Source of the DNA: an uncultured Paracoccaceae bacterium
GTDB lineage: Bacteria; Pseudomonadota; Alphaproteobacteria; Rhodobacterales; Rhodobacteraceae
Length of the DNA: 35,231 bases
Direction of reading: 5' to 3'
NCBI GenBank assembly: GCA_937863185.1
Contig: CALMEG010000211.1
Span: 1 to 35,231, forward strand
Below, one piece after another: positions 24,901-33,418 of the stretch. The first letter of the stretch is position 1. Each line of letters begins with the position of its first letter. The notes under the pieces were generated by a model. It was given only the letters and a program-made list of their open reading frames with translations, made no database searches and had not been told where the DNA came from. A program made the translations under genes and the position numbers.

Positions 24901-26400
24901 TCAGCCTTTCGGCTTGCTCGACAGCCCGCGCGACTTGCGGTCCTCGTGCTTTTTCGCATCGACATGCTTCTTGAGGCGCGACGGTATCGATTTCTTGCGG
25001 TCCTTGTAGGGGTTCTTTGCCCCCTGGTCGCGGAATGTCAGGCGGATCGGCGTGCCCGGCATGTCGAAGGATTCGCGCAAGCCGTTGATCAGATAGCGCG
25101 CATAGCTTTCGGGCAGCTTGTCGACATGCGTGGCCATCACCACGAAACCCGGCGGGCGGGTTTTCACCTGGGTCATGTAGCGCAGCTTGATCCGGCGTCC
25201 GCCGGGGGCGGGCGGGGGATGCGCCTCGGTCATCGCGCCAAGCCATTGGTTCAGCTTGGCGGTCGGCACGCGCCGGTTCCAGACCTGATGCGCCTTCAGG
25301 ATGGCGGCATGCAGCCGGTCAAGCCCCTTGCCCGTTTTGGCCGAAACGGTCACGAGAGGCGCGCCACGCAGCTGCGGCAAGAGGCGTTCGAACGCCTCGC
25401 GCAGCTCTTTCAGCTTTGCGGGCTTGTCCTCCTCCAGATCCCATTTGTTCGCCGCCACCACAACCGCGCGGCCCTCGGTCTCGGCGAAATCGGCGATGCG
25501 CAGGTCCTGCTGCTCGAAGGGGATGTCCACGTCGAGAAGCACCACCACCACCTCGGCAAAGCGCACCGCGCGCAGCCCGTCGGCCACCGAGAGCTTCTCG
25601 AGCTTGTCGGCGACCTTGGCGCGCTTGCGCATGCCCGCAGTGTCCCAGATCCGCATCGGCGTGCCCATATATTCGGTCGTGACCGAGATCGCGTCGCGCG
25701 TGATCCCTGCCTCGGGACCGGTCAGCAGGCGGTCCTCGCCGATGATCTTGTTGATCAGCGTGGACTTTCCGGCATTGGGGCGCCCGATCACGGCAAGCTG
25801 GAGGGGCTTTGTCTTCGTCGGGGGCTGATAGACCCCCTCGTCTTCCGAGCCCTCCTCGATATCGACATCGGTCTCGGGCGCGTCGGCGGCGTGGCGGGCC
25901 TCGAACGCATCGGCCAGCGGGCGCAGCATGGCATAGAGATCGTCGAAGCCTTCTCCGTGCTCGGCCGAAAGTTTCAGCGGCTCGCCCAGGCCAAGGCTCC
26001 AACCCTCGGTCGCGCCGGCATCGCCGGCATGGCCTTCGGCCTTGTTGGCGGCCAGGATCACATGGGCGTTCTTGCGCCGCAGGATATCGGCGAAAATCTC
26101 GTCCGCGGGGGTGACGCCGGCGCGCGCGTCGATCACGAAGAGGCAGATGTCGGCCTCTTCCACGGCGCGTTCGGTCAGGCGGCGCATGCGGCCCTGGAGG
26201 CTGTCATCCTCGGCCAGTTCCAGCCCGGCCGAGTCGATCACCACGAAGCGCAGGTCGCCCAGGCGTGCCTCGCCCTCACGCAGGTCACGCGTGACGCCGG
26301 GGGTGTTGTCGACCAGCGCAAGGCGCTTGCCGACAAGACGGTTGAACAGCGTGGACTTGCCCACGTTGGGGCGGCCGACAATGGCCAGCGTAAAGCTCAT
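24901..26400 (-). CDS. der: ribosome biogenesis GTPase Der (EngA)
   Basis: Tandem-GTPase that assists maturation of the 50S subunit. The 499-residue product has two GTP-binding domains with P-loops GRPNVGKS (about residues 8-15) and GRPNAGKS (about 209-216), each followed by G3 (DSAGLE, DTAGMR) and NKxD (ANKAEG, ANKWDL) motifs, then a C-terminal KH-like domain. The first G4 reads NKAEG rather than NKxD. The start at 26400 is fixed by AAGGAGG. Gene order yfgM-bamB-der matches that in E. coli. Confidence 0.96.
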   Translation of the reverse strand: MSFTLAIVGRPNVGKSTLFNRLVGKRLALVDNTPGVTRDLREGEARLGDLRFVVIDSAGLELAEDDSLQGRMRRLTERAVEEADICLFVIDARAGVTPADEIFADILRRKNAHVILAANKAEGHAGDAGATEGWSLGLGEPLKLSAEHGEGFDDLYAMLRPLADAFEARHAADAPETDVDIEEGSEDEGVYQPPTKTKPLQLAVIGRPNAGKSTLINKIIGEDRLLTGPEAGITRDAISVTTEYMGTPMRIWDTAGMRKRAKVADKLEKLSVADGLRAVRFAEVVVVLLDVDIPFEQQDLRIADFAETEGRAVVVAANKWDLEEDKPAKLKELREAFERLLPQLRGAPLVTVSAKTGKGLDRLHAAILKAHQVWNRRVPTAKLNQWLGAMTEAHPPPAPGGRRIKLRYMTQVKTRPPGFVVMATHVDKLPESYARYLINGLRESFDMPGTPIRLTFRDQGAKNPYKDRKKSIPSRLKKHVDAKKHEDRKSRGLSSKPKG

Positions 26401-26449
26401 GACGCCCTCCTTGGGCAGAGACAAGCGGCCCCTTTACACCGCTTTGGCG

Positions 26450-27766
26450 TCAACGGAAAGCGTGAAGCTGCCCGTTGGTGCCGACGACATAAAGCGTGCC
26501 GCCCGCGACCACCGGGGCAGAGGCCGCGCCGCCCGGAATCTCGGCCTGGCCGACCAGTGCGCCGGAGGCCGGGTCGAACACCCGCAACAGCCCGTCGGAC
26601 GAGGCGACGAACAGCCGCCCCCCGGCCAGGACCGGGCCGTAATTGGCATGGATCGCCTTCTGGCGCTTGGGCTTGTCCTTGACGAAATAGGGCAGATCGA
26701 CCGCCCAGATCGTGCCGCCGGTCTCTGCGTCAAGGCGCACCAGCTGCGCCTCGTCCGAGACGAGGAAGACCGAGCCGCCGGCAACCTGCACCGGCGAATT
26801 GGCCCCTTCCGTCGCGGTCCAGAGCCGCTCGCCCGAATTGACCGCAAGCGCCACAAGCTTGCCCGCCGAAGATCCGGCATAAAGCGTATCGCCCGCGATC
26901 ACCGGATCGCCCGTCAGGTCCACCACCGTGGCATAGGCGCGACCAAGGCGCGTGCCCGCGACCCGCCCCTGCCACAGGGTCAGCCCGCCCTGGCGCAGCG
27001 CGGCGATCATGTCGCCCGAGGGGAAGGGAAAGACCACCAGCCGGTCATTGACCGCCGGCGCCGAGACCCCCGTCACGCCCGTGGGCGAGGGCGTGCCCGG
27101 CAGTTGCCATTGCACCTTGCCGTCGCTTGCGCGCACCGCCCAGGCCGAGCTGTCGCGCGCCACGACATAGACGATCCCACCCGAAACCGTCGGCGCACCG
27201 CCGACGGCCACGTCGAAGCGCTGCCGCCAGGCGACCGCACCCGTCGCCGCATCCAACGCGATCAACTCGCCGAAACCAGTGGTCACATAGACCCGGCCGT
27301 CGGCATAGGCGATCCCGCCGCCAGAGGCATCGTCGGCACGGTCCGAGGGTGGCGTCAGGTCCGCGCTCCAGAGCGTGGCGCCGTTGGCGCCCGTCGCCAC
27401 CACCGTCGCGCGGCTGTCCATCGTGTAGACGCGCCCCGCTCCGACCACCGGATCGGCGGTGATGCGGTGCTTGCGCCCCGCGCCCTGCCCCACAGCGGCC
27501 GACCAGACCCGCGTCGTGCCCTGCCCGATCGCGGCATTGAACAGCGCATGCGTGGGCAGGCCGCCCCGATGTGTCCATTCCGCATTGGCCCGGCTGGCCG
27601 GAAGGTTGATCGGAACCGCCACCGCGCCGGTCAGCGGGGCCGCCTCTGCGCCTTGCAGCACGTCGCGCGGATCAAGCCGGTCGCCTTCGAGTATCAGCTC
27701 CTTCGGCGCACAGGCCTGAAGTGCCGCAGCTGCGGCCAATACCGCGATCCCCTGGGAAAGCCTCAC
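26450..27766 (-). CDS. bamB: BamB-like outer-membrane assembly lipoprotein (PQQ-type beta-propeller)
   Basis: Periplasm-facing lipoprotein of the outer-membrane protein assembly (BAM) complex. The 438-residue product starts with GTG, has a signal peptide with lipobox ALQAC (Cys19), and then a series of PQQ-like beta-propeller repeats marked by GxVYxxxxxGxLxALDAxTG (for example GRVYVTTGFGELIALDAATG, and further copies with KLVALAVNSG and GLLRVFDPASG). Its placement between the yfgM-like gene and der supports bamB over a PQQ dehydrogenase; no quinoprotein catalytic features are seen. Confidence 0.9.
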   Translation of the reverse strand: MRLSQGIAVLAAAAALQACAPKELILEGDRLDPRDVLQGAEAAPLTGAVAVPINLPASRANAEWTHRGGLPTHALFNAAIGQGTTRVWSAAVGQGAGRKHRITADPVVGAGRVYTMDSRATVVATGANGATLWSADLTPPSDRADDASGGGIAYADGRVYVTTGFGELIALDAATGAVAWRQRFDVAVGGAPTVSGGIVYVVARDSSAWAVRASDGKVQWQLPGTPSPTGVTGVSAPAVNDRLVVFPFPSGDMIAALRQGGLTLWQGRVAGTRLGRAYATVVDLTGDPVIAGDTLYAGSSAGKLVALAVNSGERLWTATEGANSPVQVAGGSVFLVSDEAQLVRLDAETGGTIWAVDLPYFVKDKPKRQKAIHANYGPVLAGGRLFVASSDGLLRVFDPASGALVGQAEIPGGAASAPVVAGGTLYVVGTNGQLHAFR

Positions 27767-27842
27767 CGCTCTTGCCCCCTGTTCCTACGGTCATTCCGAC
27801 CTGTTGCCGTTACGGCCGCCACACTTGCCCGCGCGCCGTCCG

Positions 27843-28502
27843 TCAGTTCTGCGCGGCGGGATCGGCCCCAAGCGCCACAATCAACTCACTCGCCCGCTGT
27901 TGCAAGCCCGCCGTCAGCCCGGCCTCGGACAGGATCTGGCGCAGAAGGTCCACGGCCGCGTCCGTCCGCCCTTCGGCGACATGGACCAATGCCTGCTGCT
28001 CCATCGCCAGAAGGCGGTAGGGCGCGCCGGGCGCGGCCAGCGCAGCAAGGGACGCATCGCGCGTGGCGGCGTCCATCGCCGCCCCCCCCACGATCACGGA
28101 TTTCAGCCGCGCCAGATCGCGCAGGCTTTGCGGCACCTCTGTGTCCGAGGCCACCGCAGACAGCTTCTCCAGTGCCGCCGCGCGCCCTTCGGCATCCGTC
28201 GCCTCGGTCTCGGCCGCCGCGATCAGCGCCAGAACGCCCGCCCGTGCACCATCGGCCGAAACCGCCGCAAGCGCGGCGGCGCGGTCCTCTGCCTCCATCG
28301 CGGACATGACCGAATCCCCAAAGGCCTGTGCCTCGGCCTCGGCACGTGCCTTTTGCCATTCGTTGTAGGCAGCACCCCCGACGATGCCCAGAACCGCAAC
28401 GATGCCGATCCAGCCATATTTGCGCATCAACGCAAACAGCCGGTCGCGGCGCACCTCTTCGGTAACCTCGTCGATGAAGCTGTCGGTATCGCTCAAGCTC
28501 AT
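27843..28502 (-). CDS. YfgM-like tetratricopeptide membrane protein
   Basis: 219-residue protein with a short cytoplasmic N-terminus (SDTDSFIDEVTEEVRRDRLFALMRKYG), one membrane span (about residues 30-45) and a periplasmic Ala-rich helical domain of TPR type. The domain layout and its place before bamB and der match E. coli YfgM, an ancillary SecYEG/periplasmic chaperone protein. Sequence conservation is low in this family, so the call rests mostly on topology and gene order. The ribosome-binding site (GAGAGG) is close to the ATG (two to three bases), which is unusual. Confidence 0.8.
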   Translation of the reverse strand: MSLSDTDSFIDEVTEEVRRDRLFALMRKYGWIGIVAVLGIVGGAAYNEWQKARAEAEAQAFGDSVMSAMEAEDRAAALAAVSADGARAGVLALIAAAETEATDAEGRAAALEKLSAVASDTEVPQSLRDLARLKSVIVGGAAMDAATRDASLAALAAPGAPYRLLAMEQQALVHVAEGRTDAAVDLLRQILSEAGLTAGLQQRASELIVALGADPAAQN

Positions 28503-28606
28503 GCCCTCTCATGCTTTTCGAGCCTGTCTTACACGCTTGTCCCCCGCCTTGCCAAGGGCGGGGCACCAAGGTCGCGCACCACAACCCGGTCTAAGCGGGT
28601 TTTGTC

Positions 28607-28650
28607 TTGAGGCGCGGCGCCGCCGGCCCTAATGTGAACCGTCTGGTTCA
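28607..28650 (+). promoter_or_regulatory. promoter and palindromic operator of the second MFP-RND operon
   Basis: TTGAGG (28607-28612) and TAATGT (28630-28635) are separated by 17 bases and fit -35/-10 boxes. Overlapping the last base of the -10 is the perfect palindrome TGAACC-GTCT-GGTTCA (28635-28650), of the shape often bound by TetR-family repressors of efflux operons. The leader from there to the ATG at 28768 is about 120 bases and holds a hairpin CGGGCA-ATC-TGCCCG (28707-28721). No TetR gene lies in the window. Confidence 0.55.
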
Positions 28651-28767
28651 GACCCTGCCGCTTCGCCGCTATGGCGCAGTAAAAGGAATGCTGAGTTCGG
28701 GTTTCGCGGGCAATCTGCCCGGCTGTTTATTACACTGATCGCCCTGTTGCCGGGCAAGGGGTCTGCA

Positions 28768-29850
28768 ATGCGCGTCGTTCCCATCGTCAACGCTGTCCTT
28801 GTCAGCGCCGCACTTTACCTACTGGTGTTCGAGCGCGACCGCCTACTGGCCTTCGCCGCCCGCGATGCCGAGGACGCGATCCCCGCCCAGCCCGCAGCAC
28901 CGCCAGAGGCGGTATCGGTGCAGGTCATCAATTCGCGCGCGCAAGAGGTGGGCCAGGGCGTGCTGACGCGCGGCCAGACCGAGGCTGCGCGGCGCGTCGA
29001 AGTGCGGGCCGAGACCACCGCTCCGGTCATCTCCGAACCGCTGCGGAGGGGCGCGCTGGTCGCGGCCGGCGACGTGCTGTGCCGGCTTGATCCCGGCACC
29101 CGGGCCGCCACCCTTGCCGAGGCCGAGGCGCGCCTTGCCGAAGCGTTGCTTTCGGCCAATGCCGCCGAGAAGCTGCAAGAAGGCGGGTTCCGCTCGGAAA
29201 CCGCCACGGCGGCGGCGCGTGCGGCCCTTCAGGCGGCAGAGGCCGGCGTTCAGGCCGCCCGCAAGGAGATCGAGCGGCTGACCATCACCGCGCCCTTCGC
29301 CGGCCTTCTGGAATCCGACACGGCCGAGCTGGGCGCGCTTCTGGCCGCGGGCGGCGCCTGCGCCACGGTGATCGCGCTCGACCCGGTCAAGCTTGTGGGT
29401 TTCGTGCCCGAAACCGAGGTCGACCAGGTGCGCGAAGGAGCCGAGGTCGGTGCCCGGCTTGCCACCGGGCGCGAGGTTCTGGGCCGCGTCACCTTCCTGT
29501 CGCGCGCCGCCGATCCGGCCACCCGCACCTTCCGCATCGAGGCCGAAGTGCCCAACGCGGACCTGTCGATCCGCGAGGGCCAGACCGTCGAGATGATCGT
29601 CGCGGCCGAGGGCACGCAGGCCCATTTCCTGCCCGCCTCGGCGCTGACGCTGGACGACGAGGGCCGCCTTGGGGTGCGCATCGTGGACGCGGGGCGCGCC
29701 GCCTTCCACCCCGTCAGCCTTTTGCGCGACGCGCCCGACGGGGTCTGGCTGGCGGGCCTTCCCGAGACGGCACAGGTCATCGTCCTGGGCCAGGAATACG
29801 TCACCGAGGGCACGCCGCTTGAGGTGCACGAGGCGGGGCCGCTGCAATGA
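28768..29850 (+). CDS. RND periplasmic adaptor (membrane-fusion protein), second system
   Basis: 360-residue adaptor with an N-terminal uncleaved-looking membrane helix (VVPIVNAVLVSAALYLLVF, about residues 3-21). The lipoyl halves (APVISEPLRRGALVAAGDVLCRLDPG and ITAPFAGLLESD) flank a short helical hairpin (about 110-165), and the beta-barrel domain follows. The start at 28768 has AAGGGG six bases upstream. The stop overlaps the permease start by four bases (ATGA), so the pair is coupled. It is not a close copy of the sox-linked adaptor at 22.3-23.3 kb. Confidence 0.9.
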   Translation: MRVVPIVNAVLVSAALYLLVFERDRLLAFAARDAEDAIPAQPAAPPEAVSVQVINSRAQEVGQGVLTRGQTEAARRVEVRAETTAPVISEPLRRGALVAAGDVLCRLDPGTRAATLAEAEARLAEALLSANAAEKLQEGGFRSETATAAARAALQAAEAGVQAARKEIERLTITAPFAGLLESDTAELGALLAAGGACATVIALDPVKLVGFVPETEVDQVREGAEVGARLATGREVLGRVTFLSRAADPATRTFRIEAEVPNADLSIREGQTVEMIVAAEGTQAHFLPASALTLDDEGRLGVRIVDAGRAAFHPVSLLRDAPDGVWLAGLPETAQVIVLGQEYVTEGTPLEVHEAGPLQ

Positions 29851-32800
29851 CTGCCATCATCGACTGGGCCGCGGCCCGCGCGCGCATGGTGCTGGCCTTC
29901 GTGGTGATGACGATCGTCGCGGGGCTGTTTGCCTATATCGGCCTGCCCAAGGAGGGCGAACCCGATATCGAGATCCCCACCCTGTTCGTCTCGGTCCCCT
30001 TCCCCGGCATCTCGGCCGCCGACAGCGAAAAGCTGCTGGTCAAGACGATGGAGACCGAACTGGCCGATCTGGACGGCCTGAAGAAGATGTCGGGCACCGC
30101 GCTTGAGAACTATGCCGGCGTGATGCTGGAATTCGAATTCGGCTGGGACAAGACCAAGATCATCGCCGATGTGCGCGACGCGATGAACACCGCCGAGGGC
30201 AAGTTCCCCTCCGGCGCCGAGAAATACACGATCAACGAAATCAACTTCTCGGAATTCCCCATTGCGGTGGTCACGCTGTCGGGCGCGGCGCCCGAACGCA
30301 CGCTGCTGCGGCTGGCCACCGAATTGCAGGACAGGCTTGAAGGGCTGGACCCGGTGCTTGAAGCGACGCTGGCCGGGCACCGCGACGAGATGCTCGAGGT
30401 GGTGATCGACCCCTTGCGCCTTGAAGCCTACAACGTCACCGCGCCCGAGCTGATCAATGTCGTGCGGATGAACAACCAGCTGATCGCCGCGGGCGAGGTC
30501 GAGACCGAGGGCGGCGCCTTCTCGGTCAAGATCCCGTCCTCGTTCGACAGCCCGCAGGATGTCTATGCCCTGCCCGTCAAGAAGAACGGCGAGCGTGTGG
30601 TCACGCTTGGCGATCTGGCCGAAATCCGCCTGACCTTCGAGGACCGCACCGGCACCGCGCGCTTCAACGGAGAGCGCACGGTCGCGCTGCAAGTGGTCAA
30701 GCGCAAAGGGTTCAACATCATCAACACCGTCGACGAGGTGCGCCGCGCCGTCGAGGCCGCCGAAGCCGCCTGGCCCCCCGAGCTGCAAAAGGCCGTCGAC
30801 GTGGGGATCTCGCTCGACCAGTCGATCACCGTCGGCTCGATGGTCAGCCAGCTTGAAGGCTCGGTCCTGACGGCGATCGCGCTGGTGATGATCGTGGTGC
30901 TGGCAACGCTTGGCACGCGCTCGGCCCTGCTGGTGGGTTTTTCGATCCCGACCTCGTTCCTGCTGACCTTCCTTCTGCTTGGTGCGATGGGGGTGGCGGT
31001 ATCGAACATCGTGATGTTCGGGCTGATCCTTGCGGTGGGGATGCTGGTCGATGGCGCCATCGTCATCGTGGAATATGCCGACATGCGGATCCGCCAGGGC
31101 CAGGGCCCGATGCGCGCCTATACCGAGGCCGCCAAGCGCATGTTCTGGCCGGTTGTCTCCTCCACAGCCACCACGCTGTGTGCCTTTCTGCCGATGCTGT
31201 TCTGGCCGGGCGTGCCGGGCGAGTTCATGGGGATGCTGCCGATCACCATCATCTTCGTTCTTTCGGCAAGCCTTGTGGTGGCACTGATCTATGTGCCGGT
31301 GGTGGGCGGTGTCGCCGGCCGTCTGAGCCGCCTGTTCGAACGTGGCGCAGCTGTGCTTCTGCCCTATCCCTGGTGGCTGCGCGCGGCACTTGCGCTGATC
31401 GCAGTAGGCGCGGTGTTCCTTGGCGCGATGCTGATGCTTAATCCCGGCTATCTGTCGGGCAGGCGCATGCCCTCGGGGGCTTTCCTTGCTGCGGTTCCGG
31501 GGGCGGTGCTGTTCCTTCTGGGCACGATGGCGGCCTCGGTCACGCTGACCGCGATCCGGCCGCGGCGCGCGCCCAAACCGATCGAGCCGGGCTATCGCCG
31601 CCGCCCCTTCGGCCATTTCACCGCGCTTATCGCGGGAAACCCGGTGATGCCGCTGGTCACGGTGGCGGCGGTGCTGGGCATCGTCTTCTCGGTTTTTGGC
31701 TATTACGGGCGCAACAACAACGGCACCGAGTTCTTCGTGGAATCCGAGACCGAGCAGGCGATCATCTATGTGCGCGCGCGCGGCAATCTGGGCCTGAGCG
31801 AAAAGGATGCGATCATGCGCGCGGCCGAGGCCCATGTTCTTGGCACGCCGGGGGTTGCGGCGGTCTTTGCCTTTGCTGGTGAAGGCGGGCTGAACCAGAA
31901 CACCGGCGGCGCCATCGCGCCCCGCGACACGATCGGCCAGATCCAGGTCGAGATGCTGCCCTGGGTCCAGCGCAAGGATGATCCCGCGCTGGATGGCGAC
32001 GTGGTGATGGATGGCATCATGGCGCGGCTGGCCGAAATTCCCGGCATCCGTGCCGAATACCTGTCGCAATCGCGCGGACCCGCCTCGGGCAAGCCAATCC
32101 AGCTGCGCCTGAAGGGTGACGATTTCGCCGCGCTGGATCAGGCGGTGACGATCGTCGCGGACCGGATGGCCGGGATGCGCGGCATCACCGCGATCGAAGA
32201 CACCCGCCCCCTACCCGGCATCGACTGGGAAATCGACGTCGATGTCACCCGCGCGGGCCGTTTCGGCGCGGATGTGGCCACGGTGGGCGGCATGGTCCAG
32301 CTTGTCACCCGCGGCATCCTTCTCGATACGATGCGTGTCGACAGCTCGGACGAAGAGATCGAGATCCGCGTGCGCCTGCCGCGCGAAGACCGCGTCCTGT
32401 CGACCCTTGATGCGCTGAAGCTGCGCACCGCCGAGGGGCTTGTGCCGCTGGCCAATTTCATCACCCGCACCCCGGTCCCGAAACTGGGCCGGATCGACCG
32501 GGTGGAGCAGACCCGCTATTTCGACGTCAAGGCCGATGTGATCGCGGGGCTGAGCAACGAGGCGGGCCAGCCGATCAACGGCAACGAGCGTATTCAGGCC
32601 ATCACCGGGTGGCTTGAAACCGAAGCCGAACTGCCGCCCGGCGTGGTCTGGGAATGGACCGGCGACATGGTCGATCAGGCCGAAAGCCAGGCCTTCCTGA
32701 CCAGCGCCTTCGGCGGGGCGCTTGCGCTGATGTTCGTGATCCTGCTGGCACAGTTCAACAGCTTCTACAACGCGGTGCTCGTGCTGCTGGCGGTGGTGCT

Positions 32801-33398
32801 GTCCACGGCCGGGGTGCTGGTGGGCATGCTGGTGATGGATCAGCCCTTCTCGATCATCATGACCGGGGTGGGGATCGTCGCGCTTGCCGGGATCGTGGTG
32901 AACAACAACATCATCCTGATCGACACATTCCAGGAGTTCCGCCGCTACATGCCCCCGATCGAGGCCGTGATCCGCACCGCCGAGCAGCGCCTGCGTCCCG
33001 TCGCGCTGACCACGATCACCACCATGGCGGGCCTGGCCCCGATGATGTTCGGCCTCAGCCTCGATTTCATCAATGGCGGCTATTCGATCAACAGCCCCAC
33101 CGCGCTGTGGTGGAAGCAGCTCGCCACCGCGGTGGTCTTCGGTCTTGGAACGGCAACGGTGCTGACGCTTATCGTCACCCCCGCGCTTCTGGCGCTACGC
33201 ATCTGGTTCAGCACGGGGGCCTATCGCGGCCGCAAGGCACTGTCAGCGCTGCTTCAGGGCAAAGACAGCCCCGCCGCGCGCGACCTGGCGCTGGAACGCG
33301 CCGCGCGGCGCATGGGCCATACCGAGATTGTCTGGGACGACATGCCCCCCGCCAATCCCCCGGCAGAGGAACACGGGCTGAACCGGGCCGCGGAATAG
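29847..33398 (+). CDS. RND efflux permease with inserted membrane segment, second system
   Basis: 1183-residue RND permease, about 120 longer than usual. The extra length is mostly at about residues 494-585, after the TM6-equivalent (VVALIYVPVVGG), where two additional hydrophobic segments appear (about 508-534 and 544-571) before the family sequence resumes near FTALIAGNPVMP. The TM4 motif reads GMLVDGAIVIVEY, so one Asp of the usual Asp-Asp pair is Gly, and TM10 reads GIVVNNNIILID, with Asn where AcrB has Lys940. A conventional N-terminus (PKEGEPDIEIPTLFVSV) and the remaining RND blocks are intact. Its role is unknown. It starts inside the adaptor's stop codon. Confidence 0.9.
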   Translation: MTAIIDWAAARARMVLAFVVMTIVAGLFAYIGLPKEGEPDIEIPTLFVSVPFPGISAADSEKLLVKTMETELADLDGLKKMSGTALENYAGVMLEFEFGWDKTKIIADVRDAMNTAEGKFPSGAEKYTINEINFSEFPIAVVTLSGAAPERTLLRLATELQDRLEGLDPVLEATLAGHRDEMLEVVIDPLRLEAYNVTAPELINVVRMNNQLIAAGEVETEGGAFSVKIPSSFDSPQDVYALPVKKNGERVVTLGDLAEIRLTFEDRTGTARFNGERTVALQVVKRKGFNIINTVDEVRRAVEAAEAAWPPELQKAVDVGISLDQSITVGSMVSQLEGSVLTAIALVMIVVLATLGTRSALLVGFSIPTSFLLTFLLLGAMGVAVSNIVMFGLILAVGMLVDGAIVIVEYADMRIRQGQGPMRAYTEAAKRMFWPVVSSTATTLCAFLPMLFWPGVPGEFMGMLPITIIFVLSASLVVALIYVPVVGGVAGRLSRLFERGAAVLLPYPWWLRAALALIAVGAVFLGAMLMLNPGYLSGRRMPSGAFLAAVPGAVLFLLGTMAASVTLTAIRPRRAPKPIEPGYRRRPFGHFTALIAGNPVMPLVTVAAVLGIVFSVFGYYGRNNNGTEFFVESETEQAIIYVRARGNLGLSEKDAIMRAAEAHVLGTPGVAAVFAFAGEGGLNQNTGGAIAPRDTIGQIQVEMLPWVQRKDDPALDGDVVMDGIMARLAEIPGIRAEYLSQSRGPASGKPIQLRLKGDDFAALDQAVTIVADRMAGMRGITAIEDTRPLPGIDWEIDVDVTRAGRFGADVATVGGMVQLVTRGILLDTMRVDSSDEEIEIRVRLPREDRVLSTLDALKLRTAEGLVPLANFITRTPVPKLGRIDRVEQTRYFDVKADVIAGLSNEAGQPINGNERIQAITGWLETEAELPPGVVWEWTGDMVDQAESQAFLTSAFGGALALMFVILLAQFNSFYNAVLVLLAVVLSTAGVLVGMLVMDQPFSIIMTGVGIVALAGIVVNNNIILIDTFQEFRRYMPPIEAVIRTAEQRLRPVALTTITTMAGLAPMMFGLSLDFINGGYSINSPTALWWKQLATAVVFGLGTATVLTLIVTPALLALRIWFSTGAYRGRKALSALLQGKDSPAARDLALERAARRMGHTEIVWDDMPPANPPAEEHGLNRAAE

Positions 33399-33418
33399 GC
33401 CCGGCTTCGGCAAGCGGC

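Noticed and set aside
29250..32069. A 939-codon open frame antisense to the second MFP-RND genes
   Set aside because: It is a high-GC shadow frame: the product is His/Arg/Gln-rich without domains, while the opposite strand encodes clear RND proteins.
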